NCBI GenBank assembly: GCA_964036195.1
Contig: OZ038456.1
Span: forward strand, 27,529,188 to 27,593,187
Source of the DNA: Sphaerolaimus hirsutus
Taxonomy: Eukaryota > Nematoda > Chromadorea > Monhysterida > Sphaerolaimidae
Direction: 5' to 3'
Length of the DNA stretch: 64,000 nt
In this document: positions 21,201 through 30,930 of the stretch, piece by piece
Layout: every line of letters begins with the position of its first letter
How positions within the stretch are numbered: the first letter of the stretch is position 1
Notes under the pieces: model-generated
Told to the model about the DNA's origin: nothing
What the model saw: the letters and a program-made list of their open reading frames with translations, nothing else
Databases searched by the model: none
Position numbers and translations under genes: made by a program

Positions 21201-24200
21201 GTCGACAAAAAGTGGACATTTTTTGACACAAATCACCACTTATAATGCTATCCCATGGCTCTACAGCCATTATTTGGTTATATATAACATCACCAGAGTA
21301 TTGCCACTTGTCTGATATACCTAATTATGTTGACACCAGGGGTCTCCAAGATTTTGGCCCTCGCGGGGTCTGGATAGATAGCAAATCGCTCCTCCGGAGT
21401 GATAGATAGCTGAAAATTTTTCTGGGGAGGGGGGCTGGCGGGGGCACAATATATAGGCTTTTTCAATGTTAAGAAGGCAGAAAGGGGAAAAAAATCGCCA
21501 ATAATCGGTTGAAAGTAGGTTTAAAATGGCTAAAAATAGGTATATAACCATGTAAATAGTCGCCAGTCGCCAGTAAATAGTTTGGGGGGTGAGGTCTTTG
21601 TGGGTAGTAGCCAAAAATTCTGCCTCGCGATAGATAGATAGCTGAGCGGCCCCCGGGATAGATAGATAGCTGGCCGATTTGGGGGGGGGGCAGCCCCCCC
21701 CCCCCCAGCCCCCAGCCCCCTCCCCCCTAGGAGACCCCTGGTTGACACAAGGCCATGTCTGGGCGCTTTTAAAGAACGTATTTCAAAGCTTTTAAAGAAT
21801 GTGGAAAAGTGATATAATCGCAACGCCCAGGCGTAGCGGGCACCTCTCGAGAGCACCTGGGCTTGGCGCTGGCACTGGACCTGCCCGTGCTGGTGGCGCT
21901 CACCAAGGTGGACACGGTCAACCAGAACACCTTGGACAAGTTGGTTCTCTTGTGTTTGGCGGGAGGGGTTGTTTGTGTAGGCCCTATACACACTAGTTGA
22001 CAAGGGCACCAGGGGCCAGTTCCGCAAAATGAGGAGTGAGAAGTGAAATGGCACAGATAGAAGAACAGCTGGAATCAATGTGGTATCGAATTAGGCACTT
22101 TTTTTTATTGGAGATTCAAAATCTAGCTGTCTTTAAAAAAGCTCGTCTCAACTCTAAACCATAGTATTTCACGCCACAATTTTGTGATTCCTTCCAAAAA
22201 TCTACGATAGCCTAATCTACGAAGCAAATGATGAAATCCCGTTTGAACCGGGACGTGGCCAGGATTTTTGAGCGGGGGGGGGGGGGGATTGTACACGGAG
22301 CTCGACGAACGGCGGTGGCAATTATGGCACATTTTGGTCCGGCCCGGAAAGGGCCCCCCCCTGGCTTCGTCCTTGCCCTATACCAAATTGTTTATACGTG
22401 GTACATGGTGGCGATTAAGTAGTTTCCGTGTCAACTCAGATTTGTGTTGACCCGTCGCATAATGATTTCGTACCGCACTTATTTAGAAATCAATAGTGCG
22501 GCGTGTGCATTTGAACATTGTCCCGTGACTTGACAACTTTGATCTGAATTGACATGGTAACCAGTTGACACCCGTCAACTACAGTGCATAGAATAATTAT
22601 TGTGTTAGTGTCACGATTCTAATACCGATATTGCATTCATTTCAGAGTATTATACTCAGTGGAGTCTCTGTTGCAAGGGCCGGGCTGCAAGAAAACTGTT
22701 ATACGCGTGCAGAACGCAGATGACGCAGTTTTGGCAGCCAGCCAATTCCACAAGACGCCCACTGTTCCTTTGTTTATGATTTCCGCTGTTGGTTAGGGTT
22801 TTTGTTTGCATTCGATTTTTTAAAAGTTTTTGTGGGGTAGGGGGTCTTTGTGTCGTTTTTTTTGTATGATGACGGTACACACACTGGGTGTCGACTGGTT
22901 CCTGCATCAATTCTGATTTTAGTTGACGGGTCTCAGTACAATTTACAAGTGGGGACTTTCATTCTAAAAGTTCACATATCCACATTTTTCGATTTTTCAA
23001 AATCGCATTTTAAAGTTTGGCGCTGGCCCGGCAGCGCCATGTTTGGGCGACAAAACTTGCCCCGCACTTTTCAGATACCTTGAACATTTGTCTTCATTTT
23101 TTCATCCACAAATTTTGTCCGCCGGCAAATATTTTGGGAGTTATGTCATATTTTGGAAAACACCCAAAATAGGGAGTAAATCTGAATATTTGCAGTTCGA
23201 AGTGAAATAAATGCTAAACTATGCATTTTGGAGCAAAACTGAGTCTGCCATTAGAAAGCTCATGTCGAAAAGTACCTCGACCTAAATTTTCAGCTCTATA
23301 TACACACATTTTCGATATATAGTGCAAAATAGATTTGGAAATTCACATATGCACATTTGGAAATGAAACTTTTTTTTGTAGGGGAAATCCGGCCGGCTCT
23401 TCGCGAGCGATCCGGAGCACGCGTGCACTTTTGGAAATGAAACTATTTTTTGGATATGTGCACTTATGAAATGAAACTCCGGTGGTCCGGGATGGATATG
23501 TGCACTTACGAAATGAAAGTTCTGTTTTTCATAGGGGATCTGAGATGGATCTGTGCACTTTCGATGTGAAAATTGTGATTTTTCTGAAAAACGGTACCAC
23601 TGTATCTCATGAACGAAATGGACTATAATGCTGATTTTTTTCTAAAATGTGAAAAACTATACGTGGAGGTCAAATCCACGCTTAACTCGATTTTTCTGGA
23701 TTTGGCGCTTGTGAACTTTTGGAACGAAAGTCCCCAAGTGCACATGCTTCAAAGTCGACAAGGAATTTATTGGTATGTGCATCTCACCAGGGTTCGGCGG
23801 CCCCACAACCAAAATCTGAACCAGTTCCCGCCAATGTCATTGTCAACTAAGGCGTCAGTGTGTGTAAGGCGTCAGTGTGTGTAAGGCGTCAGTGTGTGTA
23901 AGGCGTCAGTGTGTGTAAGGCGTCAGTGTGTGTAAGGCGTCAGTGTGTGTATGGCGTCAGTGTGTGTAAGGCGTCGAGATTTGATATTACACAAAAACCC
24001 TTTTTGAAAGAAAAAAATGTCCACAAAGAAATTTCGTTTCATCGCACATCACACGTATCTGTTTCAGGTTTCTGGCCGCGGCCTGGAGAGTTTACAGATG
24101 TTTCTTAATTTATTACCGGTTTCTGGACTGCACGCTGGCACTGTGCCAGCATTTTCAACGGCAACTCATGGAAATCGTTCGCAAATTGAAAGGAAATCAG

Positions 24201-27200
24201 AAGTGTTTAGGATAGATGAGATTTTTAATGTTTCAAATGTTGGTGGACATATGTTATTTATATTTTTATATTGTTCACATCTGAGGGGGTAGTTGTGTTA
24301 GCCCCCATCCCCCAACGTTCCAGTTATGTATCTATCCCAGAGGCCGCTCAGCTAGCTATCTATCCCGACGCAAAGTTTCTGGCAACTATCTGAGCTATTT
24401 TTGGAACATTTTACCCAATTTTTTTGCTAAAAATCGCCTATTTATCACCCTATTTGCCTATTTTCATTTTCAAAATAACTACCTAGTTCAGATGCCATTT
24501 TGCTAAATTGTACAAACGCATTGTAAATTCCTCAAATCTGAATCCTATACACACTCAGACGACAGGTCGTATAGCAGCGGGAGTTTTAGAAACCGGAATA
24601 ATTCGTGAAGCCGACATTTTATTAGCTGGACCCGACAAACATGGCGGCTTCCATTCGGTAGAAATTAAATCCGTGCACAGGAATAAACAAGCGGTCAGGT
24701 GAGCTGTGTTTGTGTGTGTATAATTTGACAAAATTAGTTGACATTTCTGCAAAGTGAGACATTTTAGTTGACTGACGTAAGTTATGGAGGCGCCGGGATA
24801 AATGTTTAGTGTATCGCCATTCGCCCCTTTTGTGTGTTATGTGTTTGGGGGCGGGGGGTTGTGTTCATATTCATGTTTACCTTGATTTTTGTCATTACAT
24901 TAAAGTTTTTAAAAAATTAAAATTTATTTTTTCAAAGTAGACATTTGAAACGCTAAATTTGATATCCATTTATTAGGCATTTAGCTGAAAATTTTCAGGT
25001 GGCAATCCCAAGCCCTGTAAAGTGTAATGTGTAAAGTAGTGTGTCAATTGCAAAATCTAATGTAAAGTAAAGTGTCAAATGTAAAGTGTCAATTGTGTAT
25101 CCTAATCTTATTTTTGTATCCAAATCTTATGTTGAAAAATAAGATTTGGATGCAAAAACAAGATTTGGATACAAAAAAAAGATTTGGATACACAATTGAC
25201 ACTTTCCTGTACATTTGACTTTACATTCTGCACTTTACTTTACATTTAACATTTGACTTTGCATTTGACTTTACATTTGACACTTTACTTAACACTTTAC
25301 AGGGCTTGGGACTAGGGTTGGGAATTTCAAAATTTTCGGTTCCGGTTCTCGGTTCCAAAAGATTTCGGTTCGGGTATCGGTTCCGGTTCTCGGTACGGTT
25401 CTTAAACTCGGTTCCGGTTCGGTTCTTTCGGTTCTAAAATGATCAAAATTTCGGTTCCGGGTAATAAAATAACCGGGTATCGGGTAATAATCGGCTAAAC
25501 AACAGAAAAACAATATACTCAAGTTTACATGTGTAAGTACATTGGTTGGATATTTCATACTACAGGAGCATATCACAGCTTGTTATTTCATGGTAGAATG
25601 CAGAAATCAGAGTTGTTATAATAATACTGGTATTTAAAAAAAGTGTAAAAGCAAACATATACGTTTTCTGTACTCGCGTACTTTCAAAAAGTACACAAGT
25701 AAATGAGTACTGGTATTTTTTTCTGGAGGACACGTAAATGTATTTATGTAGTACGCGAGTGAGTACGCGTATTATTTTGAGTACAAACATAAATAACTTT
25801 TGCCACAACTACGGTTAAAACTGCCACAAAACCAATGAAAACCACTACCAGTGATAATGTGTATACTGCAGCGACATTACACCTTACAATGAAATCTACC
25901 ATACCCCATCTGAATAAACGAACATACATAAAAAAAATTATCATATTTATCAAAGCAATTTGATAAATATGATGAATTTTTTTATGTTTGTTCTTTTATT
26001 CAGGTGGGATATGGTAGATTTCATTGTAAGGAGTAATGTCGCTGGAGTATATGTGAAATTACACGCTCCCGCGTAATCATTTTGCAAACAGATGAAGCTG
26101 CTGTTTAAAGGCTTAGATGTAGGTGTTGAAAAAACACTGTTTAAAAACTTTAAGATTCCTAGAAAATTTCTGTTCTTTCGGGTATTTACTTCGGTTCCGG
26201 GTATAAGTGCCGGTTCTCGGTTCCGGTTCGGTTCTCAAGCTCGTTTCCGGTTCTCGGTTCCAAAATAGTGCTCGGTTCTCGGTTCGGGTCGGTTCGGTTC
26301 CCCAACCCTAATTGGGACCGCCCTCTGGGCGGGGTTGGCAGGTGTTCAGAAGCTTTTTCGCAGTTTATACCGCCAAAAATTTGCATAAAAACTGTAAATA
26401 AGTATATAAATACATTTTAAATTTTACGGTGGGAATACGGTATTATAATTGACGATTTTGAAGTGGTAAGTGTCCAAAATAGGCAAAAATAGTGATTTTG
26501 AGTGAATGGGGGTTCAGGGATAGTAGTAAGTAATTTTAAAATTTTTTCTTCAGCGTAAACGGATAGACTGCCGTTTTCAAAGCGGATAACCAAATCACAA
26601 ACTTCAGTATACAGTTCCATAGGGTCAGGCCTATTATGCGTGTAAACCCATTACGCATCTACATCCTCTGTAGTCACATTGTACCCGCAGGGGTAAGAAA
26701 GGGGTGGGTTCCCCACCCCAAACTGCCCAGCTATCTATCCATACCATAGGCAAGTTTTTTGGTTACTTTTCCCTGAACAGAACCCCCCCCCCCAAACAAA
26801 TTGCCTAGCATCTAGCTATTTGGATCGCTTTTGAGCAATTTTACCCAAATTTTCACCTTTAAAATCACTAGGTCGTGTGTTTTATTGTGCCTACACACAC
26901 TAGTTTTCACCGTGACTTCGTGTGAAAACTGAAAAATATTTAAATGTAAATAAATGAACACGGTTGAATGATTTAATTCTAATTAAATTTGAATTTGAAT
27001 TATTAAAAGTTATAATTAGAAAATTTGAAAACTAAAACACATATAGCATACAATAAGAGTAGGCTGAATGTCGCCATGTCGCCATTTCAGTTTTCACACA
27101 GGTCACGGTGAAAACTAGTGTGTGTAGGACCATTGCATTTTTTCAGCATGCCTGGTATAGTTAAATGCGTTCTGGTTCTAGATGCATAATGGGTTTAGAT

Positions 27201-29776
27201 GCGTAATGGCACAGGGCCGTTCCATACGCCTCCAAAAATACCCAAAATGTGCAGATGCGTGCGAGCGGGCCAAAGTGCGTGTTTGCAAATCGTGCCCATG
27301 CAAAATGCCACAGCGGCAGATAATCCCAAAGAGAGCGGCGGCATGATGTTGCACGATGCGCGTGCATTTGAATCGGTCTCCTGGCTCAGACGGGTGAGCG
27401 GTTATTTATACCGCATTACCTCGAAATACCCCCCATGGGGGTTTATTATTTCGCCAGCAAAATGGGGGGGGGGGTTAATTCGAGGGGGGTATTATTTTGT
27501 CAGAAATATTCGTGAAATTTATAGTAAAGAATTCGCATTTTCATACACAAAAACGGTAATAAAGATGAGAAAATAGGTTATATCGGGGCCATAGACGTAC
27601 ATCTGTACACAAATGAGCGTAAAAGTGTAGCTGCAATGCAAATTAGCAGCAATTAATACATCATGTACATTGCATACATTGCATGCATCATTCCGGAGGG
27701 GGGGGGGTATTTCGAGGGGGGATTATTCGAGGTAAAAAGCTAATTTTATTTTAAAAATATTAATATTTAAATATAATTAACGAAAACGTTAAATATTGTG
27801 TAATAAACTAAGACAGTAGAGGTGAATAGTAAATGACTTGTGAGAAAAATGGAAAAAATGTTAGGTCAAGTGATGGGTTGAATTCCGGTGACAAGTAAAA
27901 TTGGTTTATAAAAACACCTGTCAGTTCACTTATCACATAATGTAAATAAATACCACTGATAACTGGATTACCACCTGTTCTCTAGTATTCTCTTATATAA
28001 ATTCACTTGTCACCTATAAAGTCACCTGTCAGTTGTCGTCTAGCGGAATAGACTCCAGACCCCTAGATAACAAGAACCCTTTTGCTCTCATACCAACCTA
28101 AACCCCGCCCCTTTCACAGGGCCAAGTTCTGCTGGCGCGCTGCCAGCGCCCTCTAGCGTCGTTGGCGTTCGAAGCCAAGGTGTTCATCCTGTACCACCCC
28201 GTGCCCAAGCTGTGCATCGGCTTCCAGGCTACTGTTCATGTGGGAAACGTTTGTCAGGTTGGTGGGTAGGGCGTTAAGGGAATGGCCCTACACACACTAG
28301 TTTTCACCGTGACCGATGTGAAAACTGAAATGGCCACATGGCCACATTCAGCTTGCCGTTATTGTATTCTATGTGTTTTAGTTTTCAAATTTTCAAAGGT
28401 TAACTTTTATTTATTTAAATTCAAATTTAATTTAAATTAAATCATTCAACTGTGTCCATTAATTTGCATTTGAAAAATTTTCAGTTTTCACACGAAGTCA
28501 CGGTGAAAACTAGTGTGTGTAGGCACAATGGCGCCATGCGGGTGCCAATCCCAGACCCTGTAAAATGTCAACCCTGTAAAATGTCAAATGTCAACCAAAG
28601 TGTCAAACGTCATGCAAAATGGGGCATTTTATATGACTTTTGATGCTGCATGACATTTGACAAAGTTACAGGGCATTTTGCAGGGTCTCGGGCTACGCCC
28701 TTGTGTCAGTTCCGCAAAAAAAATTCCTCAAATCATTCGAGACCAACGCCCGGGCCTCTCGGCTATCTACTTTTATACTTTTTGACCTTCAAAATAACTA
28801 TCGTTATTTTTCAGACATTATAAACATTAACGTTTGTGAGAATTATTGCCTATTTTCAACTATTTTTGGCTATAAAAACTGGTGAATGGCCGTAAAATGT
28901 AAAATGACGACGTGCAAAGTGTCATAAGTAATATTTCAAATTTTCTCCTTTTTACTGGGCGTTTACAATGTTTTACGCATTTTGATATTTTCCGTGACTT
29001 AGGCACTTTGCATGACATTTGACATTTTACAGGGTTCTAAAGTGCCCTATGTTCACACTTTACAAAACACTTTTTTGTGCAGACTGCAAGAATCTGCGAC
29101 ATGTCTGTGCGCAGTTTATCCACTGGAGACACGGCCAGAGTTACATTTATTTTCGGACAGCGGCCGGAATTTTTGACACAAGGGAGTAGGTTACTTTTTA
29201 GGGCCGGCAGGACAAAGGCTATTGGTCAGGTAAATTATTCGATCGATTTTTTAGTTTTTTATACTTGTTGTAAATGCAGAATTTTGGCAACACTATATTT
29301 AGTTGACGCGCCGTCAATTGATTTCAGTTCTCGATTGTAGTTTTTATTCAAAGTGTGTCAAAGTGTGACTTGTATTTATATTATATGAATTCTTTAAATG
29401 ACTTTTCAATTTCAATTGATCAAAGTATTGAAAAATTCATTTCGATTAAAACTTCAATTGTCATCAGATATCAGTTGACGAGTCGTCAATTTAATCGTCA
29501 ATTGGCATCTGATAATGACACATGTAGAACACAATGTGACTGAGTAAATTTGATCAGTTATGATTATTTAACCCATAAAATGTATCATCGCTTTACTATC
29601 ATGCAACATTTTGTTGGTAAAAAAAAACATTTCAAAAATACAGATTTTATATATGCCATACACAATTAACCACAGAACACATCCAATACAAATTGTGCAA
29701 AATTCAGGTGACGAAAATCGGGTTGGACCCTACGGAATGTGACAAAATCGGTGTGGCCCGGACCAAGACTTTTTAG
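15132..29776 (+). CDS. GTPBP2: GTP-binding protein 2-type translational GTPase, sixteen exons, 734 aa
   Basis: Joined exons: 15132-15202, 15362-15624, 16244-16401, 17091-17198, 17705-17818, 19559-19708, 19926-20048, 20695-20860, 21831-21953, 22660-22787, 24068-24242, 24566-24698, 27255-27393, 28120-28257, 29083-29229, 29708-29776. They sum to 2205 bases with all phases consistent. GTPBP1/GTPBP2 are elongation-factor-like GTPases; mammalian GTPBP2 helps rescue stalled ribosomes. Seen: an acidic, low-complexity N-terminus (1-150); LPPEVEEGNIEYKLKLLNP near 150-170, which identifies GTPBP2 rather than GTPBP1; P-loop GCADAGKST at 273-281; GRTSSIS at 312-318; DLAGHQKYL at 353-361; TKVD at 409-412; SAVSG at 467-471; then EF-Tu-like beta-barrel domains to TGDTARVTF and LLFRAGRTKAIGQ. 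The protein is longer than human GTPBP2 (602), mainly through the N-terminus and insertions in exons 11 and 13. Confidence 0.93.
15362..15624 (+). CDS. GTPBP2: GTPBP2 exon 2 (low-complexity N-terminus)
   Basis: Residues 25-111, rich in Pro, Thr and Ser and then Lys, with SVTFAQQISLEKSKK. Acceptor ctgtacag, donor gttaga. The exit phase matches exon 3 (G plus CC gives Ala112). Not conserved in known homologues, so it rests on frame, phase and position. Confidence 0.75.
15679..15914. mobile_element. AAT-target MITE, GGGCCCCCACACAC type (GTPBP2 intron 2)
   Basis: GGGCCCCCACACACTGG to CTAGTGTGTGTGGGCCC between two AAT trinucleotides. The inner parts repeat TGTCAACT. Confidence 0.85.
16244..16401 (+). 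CDS. GTPBP2: GTPBP2 exon 3
   Basis: Residues 113-164. An acidic stretch (DDERESYSDDE) leads into GDLPPEVEEGNIEYK, the GTPBP2 signature. Acceptor cctaccag, donor gtgtgt. Confidence 0.93.
17091..17198 (+). CDS. GTPBP2: GTPBP2 exon 4
   Basis: Residues 165-200: LKLLNPTASRLAHLTTQL, then KWRLREGGGEALYELGVQ. Acceptor cgcctcag, donor gtcgga, phase 0. Confidence 0.94.
17209..17371. mobile_element. MITE with GCTAGTTGACATCGACACC ends (GTPBP2 intron 4)
   Basis: A 163-bp hairpin. ACACACGCTAGTTGACATCG is repeated inverted at the right end. Flanks are ATT and AAT. Closest relative at 36634..36796. Confidence 0.87.
17705..17818 (+). CDS. GTPBP2: GTPBP2 exon 5
   Basis: Residues 201-238, DNGVCVGLNETELEQSL to IVSKKQ. 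Acceptor ttccag, donor gtaagg, phase 0. Confidence 0.94.
17922..18167. mobile_element. CCGTATTTCCTCGAATTACC MITE (GTPBP2 intron 5)
   Basis: 246 bp with TA on both sides. Nearly identical to 19208..19454 and 33458..33700. A small foldback (17854-17921, TAGTGATGTAAA to TTTACAACACTA) abuts it. Confidence 0.92.
18248..18850. mobile_element. hAT-like MITE, TAGGGTTGGCC family (GTPBP2 intron 5)
   Basis: Perfect 8-bp duplications GTTGGGAC (18240-18247, 18851-18858) around TAGGGTTGGCCGATG and CAACCCTA. The same inner GCGCGCAAGCGCGCAATTTC segment as 11861..12521. Confidence 0.93.
19007..19188. mobile_element. Single end of the GCGGCAATTTAGAC element (GTPBP2 intron 5)
   Basis: Matches the right third of 42645..43195 (AACTTGAGAACGAGTGGAG to GTCTAAATTGCCGCA). 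The other end is not evident. Confidence 0.7.
19208..19454. mobile_element. CCGTATTTCCTCGAAATACC MITE (GTPBP2 intron 5)
   Basis: 247 bp, flanked by TA. It ends 104 bp before exon 6. Confidence 0.92.
19559..19708 (+). CDS. GTPBP2: GTPBP2 exon 6 (P-loop)
   Basis: Residues 239-288. RKVPDNQQFLDLRVAVLG is followed by the P-loop GCADAGKST, then LLGVLTQ. Cys takes the place of the Asn seen in vertebrate GNVDSGKST. Acceptor ttctcag, donor gtgcga. Confidence 0.95.
19926..20048 (+). CDS. GTPBP2: GTPBP2 exon 7 (switch I region)
   Basis: Residues 289-329. DNGRGRARLNLFRHAHE and GRTSSISLECLGFDARGR are almost the vertebrate sequence. Acceptor tctcgcag, donor gtgcgt. Confidence 0.95.
20084..20482. mobile_element. 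hAT-like MITE, GTAGCCAGG variant (GTPBP2 intron 7)
   Basis: CAAGGATGTAGCCAGG to CCTGGCTACGTCCCTG, with perfect duplications GAGAGGTG. It starts 35 nt after the exon 7 donor. Confidence 0.92.
20695..20860 (+). CDS. GTPBP2: GTPBP2 exon 8 (G3 DLAGH)
   Basis: Residues 330-384 plus one base. EEICEKSTKLVTFIDLAGH is the G3 region, then TTIFGLTGYKPHCALL. Acceptor tattccag, donor gtatgt. Confidence 0.95.
21077..21780. mobile_element. Degraded TAGGGTTGGCC element hosting another hAT (GTPBP2 intron 8)
   Basis: The left end TAGGGTTGGCCGATC and the TATAAGGCGATATACGAAC segment match 18248..18850. The right end is eroded. The element at 21337..21740 splits it. ATATCG-type remnants precede it (20950-21065). 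Confidence 0.6.
21337..21740. mobile_element. hAT-like MITE with CTATCTATC core, nested
   Basis: CAGGGGTCTCC to GGAGACCCCTG with perfect 8-bp duplications GTTGACAC. Inside are inverted GATAGATAGC/CTATC runs and C-tracts. Confidence 0.93.
21831..21953 (+). CDS. GTPBP2: GTPBP2 exon 9 (G4 TKVD)
   Basis: Residues 385-425 plus one base: SREHLGLALALDLPVLVAL then TKVD. The exon is GC-rich next to its AT-rich introns. Donor gtttgg was chosen because it alone gives both phase and exact family length into exon 10. Confidence 0.88.
22249..22374. mobile_element. Truncated GTATCCAGG-family hAT end (GTPBP2 intron 9)
   Basis: GGGACGTGGCCAGGATTTTTG and CGTCCTTG with the G-tract, but most of the core is missing. 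Confidence 0.6.
22660..22787 (+). CDS. GTPBP2: GTPBP2 exon 10
   Basis: Residues 426-468: ESLLQGPGCKK, NADDAVLAASQF, PLFMISA. These align to vertebrate LKQPGCHK, EDDAVTAAQQF and IFTLSS. Acceptor tatactcag, donor gttggt. Confidence 0.88.
23370..23570. repeat. Imperfect tandem repeat (GTPBP2 intron 10)
   Basis: Three or four degenerate units of about 60-75 bp share GTGCACTTWTGGAAATGAAA and GGATATGTGCACTT. Confidence 0.55.
23849..23973. repeat. 17-bp tandem repeat (GTPBP2 intron 10)
   Basis: AAGGCGTCAGTGTGTGT is repeated about seven times with almost no change, ending 95 bp before exon 11. Direct repeats without spacers, so a minisatellite, not CRISPR. Confidence 0.95.
24068..24242 (+). CDS. 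GTPBP2: GTPBP2 exon 11
   Basis: Residues 469-526 plus one base. VSGRGLESLQMFLNLLP opens it and FRIDEIFNVSNVG closes it. The linker between is about 12 residues longer than in vertebrates. Acceptor tgtttcag, donor gtggac. Confidence 0.9.
24288..24500. repeat. CTATCTATC-type MITE remnant (GTPBP2 intron 11)
   Basis: AGCTAGCTATCTATCCCGACG with the family's TTCAAAATAACTACCTAGTTC tail. No clean ends. Confidence 0.6.
24566..24698 (+). CDS. GTPBP2: GTPBP2 exon 12
   Basis: Residues 527-570 plus two bases: GRIAAGVLETGIIREAD, then LLAGPDKHGGFHS and IKSVHRNKQAV. The acceptor gacgacag and exit phase make VG-RIAAG match vertebrate VG-TVVGG exactly in length. Donor gtgagc. Confidence 0.92.
25000..25312. 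mobile_element. MITE with CAAGCCCTGTAAAGTG ends (GTPBP2 intron 12)
   Basis: GGCAATCCCAAGCCCTGTAA to CTTTACAGGGCTTGGGAC, with inverted TCCAAATCTTATTTTT arms. Its right end is broken by the hAT at 25313. Confidence 0.85.
25313..26310. mobile_element. hAT-like MITE with CGGTTC core (GTPBP2 intron 12)
   Basis: TAGGGTTGGGAATTTC to CCCCAACCCTA. 8-bp duplications CTTGGGAC and ATTGGGAC (7 of 8). The arms are runs of GGTTCCGGTTCTCGGTTC. The centre is AT-rich and matches 39520..40080. Confidence 0.9.
26887..27131. mobile_element. AAT-target MITE, CTAGTTTTCACCGTGAC type (GTPBP2 intron 12)
   Basis: TGCCTACACACACTAG to CTAGTGTGTGTAGGACC between ATT trinucleotides. It is inserted into a CTATC-type repeat whose uninterrupted form is near 5960. 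Confidence 0.88.
27255..27393 (+). CDS. GTPBP2: GTPBP2 exon 13 (with insertion)
   Basis: Residues 571-617. It opens with CVRAGQSACLQI, matching vertebrate VLRAGQAATLAL, and ends WLRR. About 24 residues rich in Asn, Met and Ala are inserted between. Acceptor aatgtgcag, with a poor pyrimidine tract; donor gtgagc. The phase is correct on both sides. Confidence 0.85.
27411..27735. mobile_element. CCGCATTACC MITE (GTPBP2 intron 13)
   Basis: Preceded by TA and starts CCGCATTACCTCGAAATACC. The right end is degraded (TTATTCGAGGTAAA). It begins 17 nt after the exon 13 donor. Confidence 0.82.
28120..28257 (+). CDS. GTPBP2: GTPBP2 exon 14
   Basis: Residues 618-663: SLAFEAKVFILYHPV and GFQATVHVGNVCQ, the conserved C-terminal barrel. 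Acceptor ctttcacag, donor gttggt. Confidence 0.95.
28284..28526. mobile_element. AAT-target MITE, CTAGTTTTCACCGTGAC type (GTPBP2 intron 14)
   Basis: GGCCCTACACACACTAG to CTAGTGTGTGTAGGCAC between AAT trinucleotides. Opposite orientation to 26887..27131. Confidence 0.9.
28548..28692. mobile_element. ACCCTGTAAAATGTC MITE (GTPBP2 intron 14)
   Basis: CAGACCCTGTAAAATGTC to ACAGGGCATTTTGCAGGG. A short foldback with TGTCAAA and TTTGACA words, a sister of the TAAAGTG family. Confidence 0.7.
29083..29229 (+). CDS. GTPBP2: GTPBP2 exon 15
   Basis: Residues 664-712: LSTGDTARVTFIF, RPEFLTQGSRLLFRAGR, TKAIGQ. Acceptor ttgtgcag, donor gtaaat. Confidence 0.95.
29708..29776 (+). CDS. GTPBP2: GTPBP2 exon 16 (stop)
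   Basis: Residues 713-734: VTKIGLDPTECDKIG to TKTF, then TAG. Acceptor aattcag, phase 0. No canonical AATAAA is obvious in the next few hundred bases. Confidence 0.88.
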   Translation: MTKIGLDPTECDKIGVARTKTF

Positions 29777-30422
29777 CGCTGACGCATTTTTCAGCATGTA
29801 AATACACACTTGTGTGCATTCAACTTAGCACTTTGGAATTATCCAAAAAGGACAGAAAGGAATGTTAGTGCGGCATAAATATATTTGCATGTGCAAAACG
29901 AATTGCAAAATTCAATCCCTGATTTTGCAATAATATGAATTTTACGTATTCGTACACCTTGTAAATTTTCTCAACTAACAATGATTCAACATTTTGGGCG
30001 TAAATACCGTGGGTAATTGCGTGAATTTATTTTGCACAACTCATTTTGCACATGCAAATGCAGTGGTACACCTCCCTTCGAATGTGGGTAGCTCACGCTG
30101 TGACTTCCATAGTTTCAGCAAAGTCTTTGTGTTTACCCCAGCCCCATGCTTTACTGTGAGTCGAATTTTCGTTCGACCAATCACGTTTTTACATGAAAAC
30201 GAATTATGTATACATTTAAGGTGCCCAAAGAATGTCTGCGTCTGCGTTTAATGTCTGCGTTTTACATTTCAATACTTGTCTATGAAAAGTTAAGAGAGTG
30301 TTTTTTGCAATTTTTTTCAACTCCCGCACCCCGCTAACGGATCAAATGTTACAAATTCCAAATGTCCAAATTACATGTTTATTCAAGTTTCACTTGACGT
30401 AGAATTTAAAAAACTTTGCAAT
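29777..30422. other. GTPBP2 3' flank, nothing recognised
   Basis: AT-rich sequence with a CATAAATA at about 29874 but no clear polyadenylation signal. No coding similarity seen. Confidence 0.5.
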
Positions 30423-30577
30423 GACCTACACATTGGTTGACAATAACACCGAATGTGTACTGGTTCCCATTCCAATTCAGAGCTTGCTCACGAGCCCAGC
30501 AATAACCGTAAGCATGCTTTGAATTGGGATGGGAACCAGTAGACATTTGGTGCCCTTATCAACTTGTCTGTAGGGTG
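30423..30577. mobile_element. AAT-target hairpin MITE (diverged)
   Basis: GACCTACACATTGGTTGACA with an inverted counterpart near 30555. The inner arms CCCATTCCAATTCAGAGC and GCTTTGAATTGGGATGGG pair. Confidence 0.75.
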
Positions 30578-30930
30578 CGTTTATAGCCAATTTCTAGAAC
30601 GTTGTCAGTGTGCGGGGATTTACTACAAAAAATTTTTTAGAATAGATTTAATGCATCCGTATTTTTAGTGTTCCGTATAAATTCTTATTTCACGCTGCCC
30701 TTTTCAAACATTAGTTTTTTTAGGGAATTCGCTAGTCTCGTTTCCTAACAATTAAGATTTGACTGGCGATTAAAGAGCGCCATAAAAATGGCGCTAGCAC
30801 CATGGCGCCATTGTCAACTTATGTATGCACGCAAGTTGTCTGTGCAAATCAATTTGCACATGCAAATTGGGAAATGGCCAATGTGTGCATTAGCATTGGA
30901 GAAAAGTAAATGGAGTTGTTCACCTGGTGC

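Noticed and set aside
21530-22078. 182-codon minus-strand frame
   Set aside because: Antisense shadow of GTPBP2 exon 9 joined to the CTATCTATC MITE.
23849-23973. CRISPR-like array
   Set aside because: 17-bp units are directly adjacent with no spacers, in an animal intron.
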